From Amycolatopsis sp. 2-15 (GTDB lineage: Bacteria > Actinomycetota > Actinomycetes > Mycobacteriales > Pseudonocardiaceae): a stretch of DNA of 64,000 nt. The stretch is taken from the NCBI RefSeq assembly GCF_030285625.1, contig NZ_CP127294.1, positions 2,986,001-3,050,000 of the forward strand. The letters run 5' to 3'. The notes beneath the pieces were generated by a model that ran no database searches, was not told the DNA's origin, and worked only from the letters and a program-made list of their open reading frames with translations. The position numbers and the translations under genes were made by a program. Each line of letters starts with the position of its first letter. Within the stretch, counting starts at the first letter, position 1. Positions 1 through 7,326 of this stretch are shown one piece after another.

Positions 1-2
1 AC

Positions 3-137
3 TGGAGCCGGTGGCAGCGTGGCCTGGACGCCCTCGAACTGCCCGACGACGACGTGCCACCCCCGCCCGCGCAGGTGTGGTGGCCGCCGGAGCGCCAGGC
101 GTTGCCGTTGAGCAGCCGGGTGCTGCCGGGGTCCTGA
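3..137 (+). CDS. C-terminal end of an unidentified protein (partial)
   Basis: The window opens inside a gene. The frame starting at base 3 reads 44 residues and stops at TGA 135-137. The end is rich in Trp, Pro and Leu (VWWPPERQALPLSSRVLPGS) with an acidic-to-proline stretch (LPDDDVPPPP) before it. There is too little sequence to assign a family. The next gene on the right is on the opposite strand and convergent, only 13 bp away. The frame is chosen because its stop leaves a clean gap before the cupin gene; an overlapping frame stays open to 304 but runs antisense into that gene. Confidence 0.45.
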   Translation, partial: WSRWQRGLDALELPDDDVPPPPAQVWWPPERQALPLSSRVLPGS

Positions 138-150
138 CCTCGGCGAAGGA

Positions 151-585
151 TCAGTCCTCGTCGGCGGGGATCTCCACCTCGGCCCACAAGCTGGGCAGGT
201 TCACCACGATCCCCTCCTGGCTGCTGCGCGCGATGATCACCACGGCGTCCTCGGCCGTGGGGTTCTCCTCGCGGTGCGGCACGTACGGCGGGACGAACAC
301 GTAGTCGCCCGGTGAGGTCTCCAGGCGGATCTCCGAAGGGCCGTCCGCGAAGACGAAGACGGGGTGGCCCGACTTCACGTAGATGGCGGTTTCGGCCTCG
401 CCGTGGTGGTGGTCGCCGGAGTTGGTGTGGGGCGTGACGTGCGTTTCGCCCATCCAGACCTTCTGCGAGCCCACCGTTTTGCCCGAGATGGCTTCGAGCC
501 GGCGCATCCCGGTGGTCTGGTTGGTGTCGCCGGTCAACGAGCCGCCGCGGATGTGGTGCAGCGGTTGGTGCCACTGGTCGGTCAT
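151..585 (-). CDS. Cupin-domain protein
   Basis: A 144-aa small single-domain cupin. The metal-binding motif 1 is visible as SGDHHHGEAETAIYV (about residues 56-70: two usable His plus Glu), and motif 2 as SPGDYVFVPPYVPHREEN (about 91-108: the PGD turn, then His). Such proteins are six-stranded beta barrels that bind a divalent metal; they may be dioxygenases, isomerases or sensors, and the sequence does not say which. The ATG at 585 overlaps the stop of the upstream MOSC gene by 4 bp (ATGA), so the two are co-translated. A Mo-cofactor or sulfur-related link is only suggested by this neighbour. Confidence 0.85.
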   Translation of the reverse strand: MTDQWHQPLHHIRGGSLTGDTNQTTGMRRLEAISGKTVGSQKVWMGETHVTPHTNSGDHHHGEAETAIYVKSGHPVFVFADGPSEIRLETSPGDYVFVPPYVPHREENPTAEDAVVIIARSSQEGIVVNLPSLWAEVEIPADED

Positions 586-1109
586 CGGGCCTCCACAGCC
601 AGTTCCACTACCATAAGACGAGCCGGCCCCACCCGCAGCACACCGTCGTCCAGCGGGACGCAGCGCACGCCGCCGCGGCCGCGCAGGCCGCGGAAGGCGC
701 CGGGGGCCACGGCGACGTCCATCCAGGCGCACGGGTTGGCCGGGCGGCGCGCTTGAAAACGGACGGGGCCGTCGCCGCTGTCCAGGGTGAACACGGCTCC
801 CGGATGTGTGCGCGTGGCGGCGAGGTCGTCGACGCTGAAGCCGCGCAGCACGATGTTGCGGCGGGTCAGCAGCGGATCCACGGGGCCGAACGCGTCGAGC
901 GCCGCGACGTCGAACACCGTCACGGCGGCGTCGCGGTGCGCGGCGTGGTTGAAGTAGCGGTCGCCGACCAAGCCCAAGCCCGCGCGCACTTCCACGCACG
1001 AGCGCGACACCGGGCCGGGGTCCGGCCGCGGGCCGTCGGACGGGCGGCCCTCGAACGCGTGCACCGGCGAGGTCAGCAGCGAAACGATCTCCACCGGCGT
1101 GCCTTCCAC
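582..1109 (-). CDS. MOSC domain-containing protein
   Basis: A 175-aa protein with MOSC-fold (MoCo sulfurase C-terminal) features: an N-terminal strand leading to SPVHAFEGRPSDGP, then GLGLVGDRYFNHAAHRDAAVT, where many MOSC proteins have G(L/I)xGDRH, then a RRNIVLRG block (about residues 83-90) and a C-terminal RRPANPCAWMD stretch holding the conserved Cys (about 127). MOSC proteins carry sulfur or bind molybdenum cofactor or its ligands (YiiM/YuaD type when standalone). It is the first gene of a two-gene operon with the cupin; its start lies 113 bp from the divergent membrane-protein gene, so a two-way promoter sits in between. Confidence 0.85.
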   Translation of the reverse strand: MEGTPVEIVSLLTSPVHAFEGRPSDGPRPDPGPVSRSCVEVRAGLGLVGDRYFNHAAHRDAAVTVFDVAALDAFGPVDPLLTRRNIVLRGFSVDDLAATRTHPGAVFTLDSGDGPVRFQARRPANPCAWMDVAVAPGAFRGLRGRGGVRCVPLDDGVLRVGPARLMVVELAVEAR

Positions 1110-1222
1110 GCCTCGACCCTACCCGCGCCAGGATCACACGCCCTCCGAACGCATCCAGGAAAAGGACAACCGGGATCAAACGGTGGTAGCGTCTTCCGCC
1201 ACCAAGCACGGGGGAGACTGCC

Positions 1223-2002
1223 GTGAACTGGTACGACCGCGTTTTCGTGGACACCGGCCGCGCCGCCGCGATGTGGGCGGTGGTCGGGTTCCTCGTCACG
1301 TTCGGGGTCGTCCGGGGCATCACGCGCCGGATCCGTGCGAAACACCACAAGCCGAAGGCGAAACGCGGCCTGCTCGGCGACATCCACATCGGCGGCGTCC
1401 ACGTGCACCACCAGGTGTGGGGCATCCTGCTGGTCCTGGTCGTCGGCGCGCTCGAGTTCCGGTTCTCGCCCGACGCGCCGTGGGGCGAGATCCTGGCCGC
1501 GCTGTTCGGGGTGGGCGCCGCGCTCGTGCTCGACGAGTTCGCGCTCTGGTTCTACCTCGACGACGTCTACTGGGCCGAAAACGGCCGCAAGTCCATCGAC
1601 GCCGTGCTCATCGGCGGTTCGCTGGGTGTCCTGTTGCTGCTCGAAGCGTCGCCGATCGGCGAGACGCGCGGGGAGTCGGCGATGTGGTCGTACCTGCTGG
1701 GCATCGCCGTGCACCTGGTCACGGCACTGTTCTGCCTGCTCAAGGGCAAGCTGGCGACGGGGGTGCTGGGTGTCGTCGTGCCGCTGATCGCCCTGGTCGG
1801 CGCGCTGCGGCTGGCGAAACCCGACTCGGCGTGGGCCCGGCGCCGCTACGCCGGGCGCAAGCTCGACCGGTCGCGCCGGCGGTTCGGCGTTCGCTACACC
1901 GCGCGCCACAACCGCCTGCGGGACCTCTTCGGCGGAACACCGACCCCGGACCTGAAGGAGAAACCCGTCAGCGGGAACGCGGGATCCGGCCGTCCGCACT
2001 GA
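1223..2002 (+). CDS. Conserved polytopic membrane protein
   Basis: A 259-aa integral membrane protein. Hydrophobic segments at about residues 15-32, 68-80, 92-107, 128-141, 152-168 and 176-190 suggest five to six helices. A His-rich loop (GDIHIGGVHVHHQVWG, about 52-67) and an acidic segment between helices (LDEFALWFYLDDVYW) look conserved and could bind metal. The C-terminal 65 residues are strongly basic (RRRYAGRKLDRSRRRFG) and presumably cytoplasmic. I recognise it as a conserved actinobacterial hypothetical but know no function. The last 35 bp overlap the 3' end of the convergent small gene at 1968-2195. Confidence 0.75.
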   Translation: MNWYDRVFVDTGRAAAMWAVVGFLVTFGVVRGITRRIRAKHHKPKAKRGLLGDIHIGGVHVHHQVWGILLVLVVGALEFRFSPDAPWGEILAALFGVGAALVLDEFALWFYLDDVYWAENGRKSIDAVLIGGSLGVLLLLEASPIGETRGESAMWSYLLGIAVHLVTALFCLLKGKLATGVLGVVVPLIALVGALRLAKPDSAWARRRYAGRKLDRSRRRFGVRYTARHNRLRDLFGGTPTPDLKEKPVSGNAGSGRPH

Positions 2003-2195
2003 GCATCCGCTGCAGCCGCGCGCGAGCCATGCGGTGCAGCATCTCGCCGAGCTCCTCCGTCGCGATGCGGCCTTCGAGGTCCCGCCGCGTCGCGCGCACC
2101 ACGTCCGCCACCGTCGTGGCGGACACCCGTCCCGAAAACTCGCCGGTCAACCAGACGCCGACCTCTTCCACCGCGTCGTGGCACTGAACGGTCAT
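1968..2195 (-). CDS. Small helical protein, three-helix-bundle dimerisation type
   Basis: A 75-aa, all-helical protein: an N-terminal helix (HDAVEEVGVWLTGEF), a turn, a helix beginning SATTVADVVRATRRDL, and a third helix (ELGEMLHRMARARLQRML). The pattern resembles the three-helix module found alone or before arsenate reductase / low-Mw phosphatase domains in actinobacteria; this is a pattern match only. ATG 2195 is chosen over upstream in-frame starts because GAGG lies 6 nt before it and the upstream extension is Arg/Ala-rich and unhelical. Expected role: dimerisation or a small regulator. Confidence 0.6.
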   Translation of the reverse strand: MTVQCHDAVEEVGVWLTGEFSGRVSATTVADVVRATRRDLEGRIATEELGEMLHRMARARLQRMLSADGRIPRSR

Positions 2196-2284
2196 CGTTT
2201 GCCTCGCTTCTGCTCGTGGGCTGGCCCCGACGTGGATCCGACGACCGGCACCGCGAGCCATGACGGCAAAACGCGAGAAGTTCT

Positions 2285-2331
2285 TCAGAACAAGAAAACC
2301 GGTGGGGAGCAAGGAAAGAGCTCCCCACCGG
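2285..2331 (-). terminator. Intrinsic terminator of the chitinase gene
   Basis: A perfect 12-bp stem (CCGGTGGGGAGC, 2299-2310, with 2320-2331) and a 9-nt loop. Read on the minus strand it is followed by TTTTCTTGTTC, a good U-tract. It lies 30 bp past the chitinase stop. Confidence 0.85.
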
Positions 2332-2360
2332 CCTTGGTGAACCGGCTGAAAATTACCGAC

Positions 2361-3713
2361 TCAGAGCGACCACGACTGGTTTGAAGCTCCCGTGCAAGTC
2401 CAGATCTGCAGCTGCGTGCCGTCGGCCGAGCTGGGCCCGGTCGCGTCGAGGCACTTGCCGGAGCCGGTGTTCACGAGCTGGTTGCCCGAACGCGTCCACT
2501 GCTGCGCGGCCGTGCCATTGCAGTCGTAGACCTGCACCTTCGCCCCGTCGTTGGTACCGGCCGAGGCCACGTCCATGCACTTGCCCAGCGCCTGCAGCGT
2601 GCCGCCGGTGGAGGTCCACTGCTGCGCGTTGGTGCCGTTGCAGGTGTAGAGGTCGACCTTAGTGCCGTTGGCGGGGTTGGCGCCCGCGACGTCGACGCAC
2701 TTGCCGCCGTAGCCCGTGATCTGCTTGCCGCCGGTCGGCGGCGGGGTGGTGCCGCCACCGCCGCCGGTGATGGCGTTGAAGATCCGCGAGTACGCGTAGC
2801 CGGTCGCTCGGTCGTAGTCCTGGACCTCCCAGAACGACAGCTCCTGCACGCCGTTCTGCGCCGCGAACGTCTCCAGCTGCTGCGCGTCCGACTGGCTGAA
2901 CTGCGCGCCGTCGTCGTTGCGCCCGGCGATCGGCGTAAGGCCCATCTTGGCGTAGGCCGCCGACGTCGAGATGCCGTACAGGCTCGCGAGCTGGCCCGCG
3001 GCCGTGCGCGCCGACGCGAGCGCGTCGTCCAGCACCGGCTGGCCGTCGTAGAAGTCCATCACCATCAGGTTCACGACGCTGACGTCGAGGCCCTTGTTCT
3101 TGGCGTCGCGCAGGATGTCCATCTGCGTGGAGCCGAGGCCGCTCGGGTCAACGGCGAGGGTGTAGTCCACCTGCACGCTCGGGTTCTGCTGCTGCAGTGC
3201 CGCGAGCGCGGAGTTGCGGCGCTGGTTCGCCGCGGTGTCCTTGATGGTGTCTTCTTCGATGTCGAAGTCCAGACGGGGCGTCCCGTACGTGTTGACCACG
3301 TTGGCGTAGGCCGCCGTGAGGCTCGAGGTGTTCGTGCAGGTCTGCGCGATCTCACCGCCGGCGGCGCCGCCGAACGACGGGATCACGTTGCCGCCCGCGG
3401 CCTGCAGCGAGCTGATCTGCGACTTGAACGAGCCGACGCCCGTGCCGTTCGCCTCCCACAGCTGGTTGCAGCCGCCGGAGGGCGTGAGGAACGCCAGGGT
3501 GTAGAACTTCGTGCCGGTCGCGTTCATGTCGGCGGCCATCTGACCGATGTCGCCGTCGCTGACCTGCAGGTACGGGGCCGAGTAGTGGGCGGGGAAAGCC
3601 GCGCCGGCGGCCGGGGCGGCCTCGCTCACGGCGGGGCTGACGGTGGCCATGGCGACGCCGGCCAGCACGGGCAGAGCCGCGGCAGCAAGCGTTCTGAGTT
3701 TCGAAATGCGCAT
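2361..3713 (-). CDS. Secreted GH18 chitinase with C-terminal ricin-type (CBM13) lectin
   Basis: A 450-aa secreted enzyme. Residues 1-32 are a signal peptide ending near AVSEAAPAA. Residues about 38-310 are a GH18 barrel; the DxDxE signature is RLDFDIEED with D149, D151 and the catalytic acid E153, and SFGGAAGG (113-120) is the preceding conserved strand. A Gly/Thr/Pro linker (about 314-326) leads to a beta-trefoil of about 125 residues with three QxW-type repeats (AQQW, AQQW, NQSW), typical of CBM13. Expected action: endo-hydrolysis of chitin or related GlcNAc polymers outside the cell. ATG 3713 has GGAG 9 nt upstream and starts a classical MRISKLR signal sequence; the frame is open further upstream but without signal-like sequence. 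It is monocistronic. Confidence 0.93.
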   Translation of the reverse strand: MRISKLRTLAAAALPVLAGVAMATVSPAVSEAAPAAGAAFPAHYSAPYLQVSDGDIGQMAADMNATGTKFYTLAFLTPSGGCNQLWEANGTGVGSFKSQISSLQAAGGNVIPSFGGAAGGEIAQTCTNTSSLTAAYANVVNTYGTPRLDFDIEEDTIKDTAANQRRNSALAALQQQNPSVQVDYTLAVDPSGLGSTQMDILRDAKNKGLDVSVVNLMVMDFYDGQPVLDDALASARTAAGQLASLYGISTSAAYAKMGLTPIAGRNDDGAQFSQSDAQQLETFAAQNGVQELSFWEVQDYDRATGYAYSRIFNAITGGGGGTTPPPTGGKQITGYGGKCVDVAGANPANGTKVDLYTCNGTNAQQWTSTGGTLQALGKCMDVASAGTNDGAKVQVYDCNGTAAQQWTRSGNQLVNTGSGKCLDATGPSSADGTQLQIWTCTGASNQSWSL

Positions 3714-3872
3714 TCCGTGAACTCCAGAGGGACGGGGAGGGAGAATTGCGCGCACGATTACCCGCGTCCGGTCGAATTCTTGCGAAAACGGCAGGACCGA
3801 GTGCGGGCGGGCAATTCCGGAGAAACGGTGGGGGACCGAATTGCCAGCCACTTCGTGCGTGTTGTGAAGAAA

Positions 3873-3901
3873 GTTATACCGGTCGTCCCAGTCCTTGGCA
3901 A
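3873..3901 (-). promoter_or_regulatory. Candidate sigma70-type promoter of the chitinase gene
   Basis: On the minus strand, TTGCCA (3896-3901) and TATAAC (3873-3878) are separated by exactly 17 bp, an unusually consensus-like pair for this genome. It predicts a 5' leader of about 150 nt before the ATG. A tandem GGTCTGGTCTG (minus strand, about 3953-3963) lies roughly 50 bp upstream of the -35. The rest of the 3714-4100 gap holds only this promoter and the hairpin at 3977-4008. Confidence 0.6.
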
Positions 3902-3976
3902 CGGGTTGCGGAGCGATCACAGCAGGTCATGGCCGCCTCCTGTCCGACAGGTTCAGACCAGACCGGGCCAGTGGTG

Positions 3977-4008
3977 CGCCCGGTGTTCGGCTGCGCGAAC
4001 ACCGGGCG
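3977..4008 (-). terminator. Hairpin terminator at the end of the bglC operon
   Basis: A perfect 13-bp stem (CGCCCGGTGTTCG / CGAACACCGGGCG, 3977-3989 with 3996-4008) and a 6-nt loop, 92 bp beyond the bglC stop. There is no strong U-tract on the minus side, which is common for actinobacterial terminators. Confidence 0.65.
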
Positions 4009-4100
4009 TCCTGTTTGTCCTATTGGTCTCTTTACCCTGTTCCGGTGAATGAAGCTTTGCGCTTTCCGGGTGAAACGCATTCCGGCCGGCGAAATCCGGG

Positions 4101-5498
4101 TTAATTCGCGCCCAACGCGCCGCGCGCGATCACTTCCGAGTACCACTGCGCGCTGCGCTTCGGCGTCCGCCGCTGCGTCGCGTAATCCACGTGGACGAGC
4201 CCGAAGCGCTTGGCGTACCCCTCGGCCCACTCGAAGTTGTCCAGCAGCGACCAGTAGAAGTAACCGCGCAGGTCCACGCCCTGGGCCAGCGCGTCGTGCG
4301 CCGCGCGCAGGTGCGCGTCGAGGAACGCGACGCGGTCGGTGTCGGCGATCTCGCCATCGTGCAGCTCGTCGGGGTAGGAGGCGCCGTTCTCCGTCACGTA
4401 CAGCGGCACCGGCCGGTAGTCGCGGTGCACCTGCAGCAGTGACGCGGTGAGCCCGGCCGGCTGCACCTCCCAGCCCGAGTCCGTGCGCGGCGCCGCCGGG
4501 TCGGGGACGAAGTGCACGTCGGCCGCGCCGAGCCATTCCGCACCGGCGGGTGAGCTGCCGGGCCGGGGAGAGCCGGCGACGCGGTAGCCGCGGTAGTAGT
4601 TCACGCCGAGCCAGTCGACAGGCGCGGCGATCGTGGCCTCGTCGCCGTCGCGCACCACGTCCGCGAACCCGAACGGCGCGAGGTCCGCCACCACGTCGGC
4701 GGGGTAGTCGCCGCGCAGCACCGGGTCGAGGAACAGCCGGTTCTGCTGGCCGTCGACGCGCCGCGCGGCCTCGGCGTCCTCGGGTGCGTCCGAATCCGCC
4801 GTGACCGGGTACAGGTTGAGGGTGATCCCGGCCGGCACTCGGGGGGCGTCGCGGCGCAGCACGTCCATCGCGAGCCCGTGGCCGAGCAACAAGTGGTGGG
4901 TCGCGGCGGCCGCGTCGCCGGCCGAGACCCGCCCCGGCGCGTGGATGCCCTTCGCGTAGCCGAGCATCGCCGCGCACCACGGTTCGTTGAGCGTCGACCA
5001 GCTCGCCACGCGGTCGCCGAGCACGCTGACGATCGTCTCCGCGTACTCGGCGAAGCGGTACGCCGTGTCGCGCGAGGTCCAGCCGCCGAGGTCCTCCAGC
5101 CGTTGCGGCAGGTCCCAGTGGTACAGCGTCGCCCACGGCTGGATCCCCGCAGCCAGCAACGAGTCCACGAGCCGGTCGTAGAAGGCGATACCCCGCACGT
5201 TCGGCACGCCGCCCGGCCGGATCCGTGGCCACGCCAGGGAGAACCGGTACGCGCCGAGGCCCAGCGAGCGCATGAGCTCCACGTCCTCGCCGGCCCGCCG
5301 GTAGTGGTCGGTCGCCGGCTCGCCCGTGTCGCCGCCGCGGATCGCGCCCGGCCGGGTGGCGAAGGTGTCCCACACGGACGGCTCGCGTCCGTCCACAGTG
5401 GTCGAACCTTCGATCTGGAACGCCGCGGTGGCGGCGCCCCAGACGAACCCGGGCGGGAACGCGAGCCCGGTTCCGGTGGCCTGTGAATCAACGGACAT
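4101..5498 (-). CDS. bglC: GH1 beta-glucosidase (BglC-like)
   Basis: A 465-aa cytoplasmic family-1 glycosidase, full length for the family. The N-terminal signature is FVWGAATAAFQIEG (18-31). The acid/base is E172 in TLNEP (169-173); the nucleophile is E370 in YVTENGA (367-373); the sugar-binding NYYRGY and the C-terminal WSLLDNFEWAEGY block are present. It should hydrolyse imported cellobiose or cello-oligosaccharides to glucose. ATG 5498 starts 2 nt after the permease stop, so it is the last gene of the four-gene ceb operon. The order cebE-cebF-cebG-bglC with divergent cebR is the same as in Streptomyces. The name rests on that context plus the CebR-type operator; other beta-glucosides remain possible substrates. 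Confidence 0.93.
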   Translation of the reverse strand: MSVDSQATGTGLAFPPGFVWGAATAAFQIEGSTTVDGREPSVWDTFATRPGAIRGGDTGEPATDHYRRAGEDVELMRSLGLGAYRFSLAWPRIRPGGVPNVRGIAFYDRLVDSLLAAGIQPWATLYHWDLPQRLEDLGGWTSRDTAYRFAEYAETIVSVLGDRVASWSTLNEPWCAAMLGYAKGIHAPGRVSAGDAAAATHHLLLGHGLAMDVLRRDAPRVPAGITLNLYPVTADSDAPEDAEAARRVDGQQNRLFLDPVLRGDYPADVVADLAPFGFADVVRDGDEATIAAPVDWLGVNYYRGYRVAGSPRPGSSPAGAEWLGAADVHFVPDPAAPRTDSGWEVQPAGLTASLLQVHRDYRPVPLYVTENGASYPDELHDGEIADTDRVAFLDAHLRAAHDALAQGVDLRGYFYWSLLDNFEWAEGYAKRFGLVHVDYATQRRTPKRSAQWYSEVIARGALGAN

Positions 5499-5500
5499 GG

Positions 5501-6346
5501 TCACCCTTTCACGGCACCTTGCATGATCCCGGCCACGATCTGGCGGCCGAGCAGGAGGAAGACGATGAGGATCGGGATCGTCGCGAGCGTGGTGCCGGCG
5601 AGCACGAGCGAGTAGTCCACGTAGTAGCCGCTCTGCAGCTTCTCCAGCGCCACCTGCACGGTCGGGTTGCCGACGTCGAGCACCACCAGCGGCCACAGGA
5701 AGTCGTTCCAGGACATCATGAACGTGAACATCGCGAGGATCGCCGCCGCCGGGCGCACGGCCGGCAGGCACACGTTCCAGAAGATCCGGATCATGCTGCA
5801 GCCGTCCACGCGCGCGGCCTCGATCAGCTCGTACGGCACGGCGTCCACTGTGTACTGCCGCATCCAGAAGACGCCGAACGCGGTCACCAGGTTCGGCACG
5901 ATCACCGCCTGCAGCCCGCCGGCCCAGCCGAGCTTCGACATCGCGATGAACAGCGGGATGATGCCCAGCTGCGTCGGCACCGCGAGCGTCACCACGATGA
6001 ACACGAACAACGCGTTGCGGCCGCGGAAGCGCAGCTTGGCGAAGGCGAACCCCGCCAGCGAGGAGAACAGCACCGTGGTGAGCGTGACCGTGCCCGACAC
6101 GATCACGCTGTTGGCCAGCGCCTTCCAGAACGGCACGGTGTCGAACACCCGCGCCGCGTTCGCGAAGAAGTTCCCGCCCGGCAGCAGCGGTGGCACGCGT
6201 TCGGTGAGCATGCCGTTGTCGCGGCTGGCGACGAGGAACGACCAGTAGAACGGGAACAGCGAGCCGAGCACGAACACGGCCAGCACCCAGTAGGTGGCCT
6301 TGCGCGGTTTGCCCAGCCGGCTCACCCGGGCGGTCAGCGTGGTCAT
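5501..6346 (-). CDS. cebG: Carbohydrate ABC transporter permease (MalG type, CebG-like)
   Basis: A 281-aa inner-membrane permease with about six helices; the first spans 19-40. The cytoplasmic EAA loop that docks the ATPase is visible as ELIEAARVDGCSMIRIFWNVCLP (about 173-195). The end (GRQIVAGIMQGAVKG) is typical of MalG-like subunits. It pairs with the upstream CebF-like subunit, whose stop it overlaps by 4 bp (ATGA, 6343-6346). No ATP-binding gene lies in the operon, so the shared ATPase MsiK encoded elsewhere is presumably used, as known for Streptomyces Ceb and Das systems. Confidence 0.93.
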   Translation of the reverse strand: MTTLTARVSRLGKPRKATYWVLAVFVLGSLFPFYWSFLVASRDNGMLTERVPPLLPGGNFFANAARVFDTVPFWKALANSVIVSGTVTLTTVLFSSLAGFAFAKLRFRGRNALFVFIVVTLAVPTQLGIIPLFIAMSKLGWAGGLQAVIVPNLVTAFGVFWMRQYTVDAVPYELIEAARVDGCSMIRIFWNVCLPAVRPAAAILAMFTFMMSWNDFLWPLVVLDVGNPTVQVALEKLQSGYYVDYSLVLAGTTLATIPILIVFLLLGRQIVAGIMQGAVKG

Positions 6347-7326
6347 CCCTTCCTCCTCGGCGTGCGCGCGAGCCGGCCCGTGAGCAGGTAGTTCACCCCG
6401 GCGATGACGACGATGATCAGGAACAGCACCCACGCGATCGCCGACGCGTAACCGAGATCGAAGTTCTCGAACGCCGTCTGGTACAGGTACAGCGTCACCG
6501 TCTGGAACTGGTGGGTCGAGCCGCCGTTGTTCGACCCGGGCATGGCGTCGAACAGCTTGGGCTCGGTGAAGATCTGCAGCCCGCCGATCGTCGAGGTGAT
6601 GGTGACGAAGATCAGCGTCGGCTTCAGCAGCGGCAGCGTGACGTGCCGGAACCGCCGCACGGTGCCGGCGCCGTCGATCAGTGCCGCCTCGTGGAGCTCC
6701 TTCGGGATGGCCTGCATCGCGGCCAGCACGATCAGCGCGTTGTAGCCGGTCCAGCGCCAGTTGACCATGATGGCGATGGCCACGTGGCTCGCGAACCGGT
6801 TCGCCTGCCAGTCCACAGGGGACAGTCCGATCGTTTGCAGGAGGCCGTTGACCAGGCCGTACTTGGGGCCGAACAGGTTCGCGAAGATGATCCCGAGCGC
6901 CACCAGGCTTGCCGCGTACGGCAGCAGGATCCCGACGCGCCAGCCGGTCGCGCCGCGCAACCGCGTCGAGAGCAACGCGGCCAGGAGCACGGCGATGATC
7001 AGCTGCGGCACGCTGGAGAGCAGGAAAATGCTCACGGTGTTCTCCAGCGAGTGCCAGAACTGCGCGTCGGCGAAGAGCTCCTTGAAGTTGTCGAGGCCGA
7101 TGAAGTCGGGGTTGTCGTCGCCGGCGTCCCAGTGGAACAGCGACACATACGCGGTGTAGAGCAGCGGGAACAGCCCCACGATGCCGAAGACGATGAAAAA
7201 CGGCGCCACGTAAAGGTAAGGCGAGGCCTTCACGTCCCACCTGGACAGCCGGTCGCGCAGCCCCGGCCGGGGTGCGGGACGCCGCACCCCGGCCGGCGTG
7301 CCCTCGCGTGTGACGGTGGTTGTCAC
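6343..7326 (-). CDS. cebF: Carbohydrate ABC transporter permease (MalF type, CebF-like)
   Basis: A 327-aa permease. After a Pro/Arg-rich cytoplasmic head, the first helix starts at about residue 36 (SPYLYVAPFFIVFGIVGLFP); six helices in total are suggested. The EAA motif is ELHEAALIDGAGTVRRFRHVTLP. A long periplasmic-side loop containing FTEPKLFDAMPGSNNGG is usual for this subfamily. It overlaps the upstream binding-protein gene by 4 bp and the downstream permease by 4 bp, so all are translated together. The partner binding protein delivers the sugar; the pair forms the channel. Confidence 0.93.
   Translation of the reverse strand: MTTTVTREGTPAGVRRPAPRPGLRDRLSRWDVKASPYLYVAPFFIVFGIVGLFPLLYTAYVSLFHWDAGDDNPDFIGLDNFKELFADAQFWHSLENTVSIFLLSSVPQLIIAVLLAALLSTRLRGATGWRVGILLPYAASLVALGIIFANLFGPKYGLVNGLLQTIGLSPVDWQANRFASHVAIAIMVNWRWTGYNALIVLAAMQAIPKELHEAALIDGAGTVRRFRHVTLPLLKPTLIFVTITSTIGGLQIFTEPKLFDAMPGSNNGGSTHQFQTVTLYLYQTAFENFDLGYASAIAWVLFLIIVVIAGVNYLLTGRLARTPRRKG

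Noticed and set aside
3945..3975. DasR operator upstream of the chitinase
   Set aside because: Only a half-site-like GGTCTGGTCTG is present; the inverted half AGACCA is not in register, so no feature was called.
5501..7240. One long fused permease of 579 residues
   Set aside because: The first part of that frame is an off-frame reading of the CebF-like gene; the real CebG-like gene starts at 6346 with an ATGA overlap.
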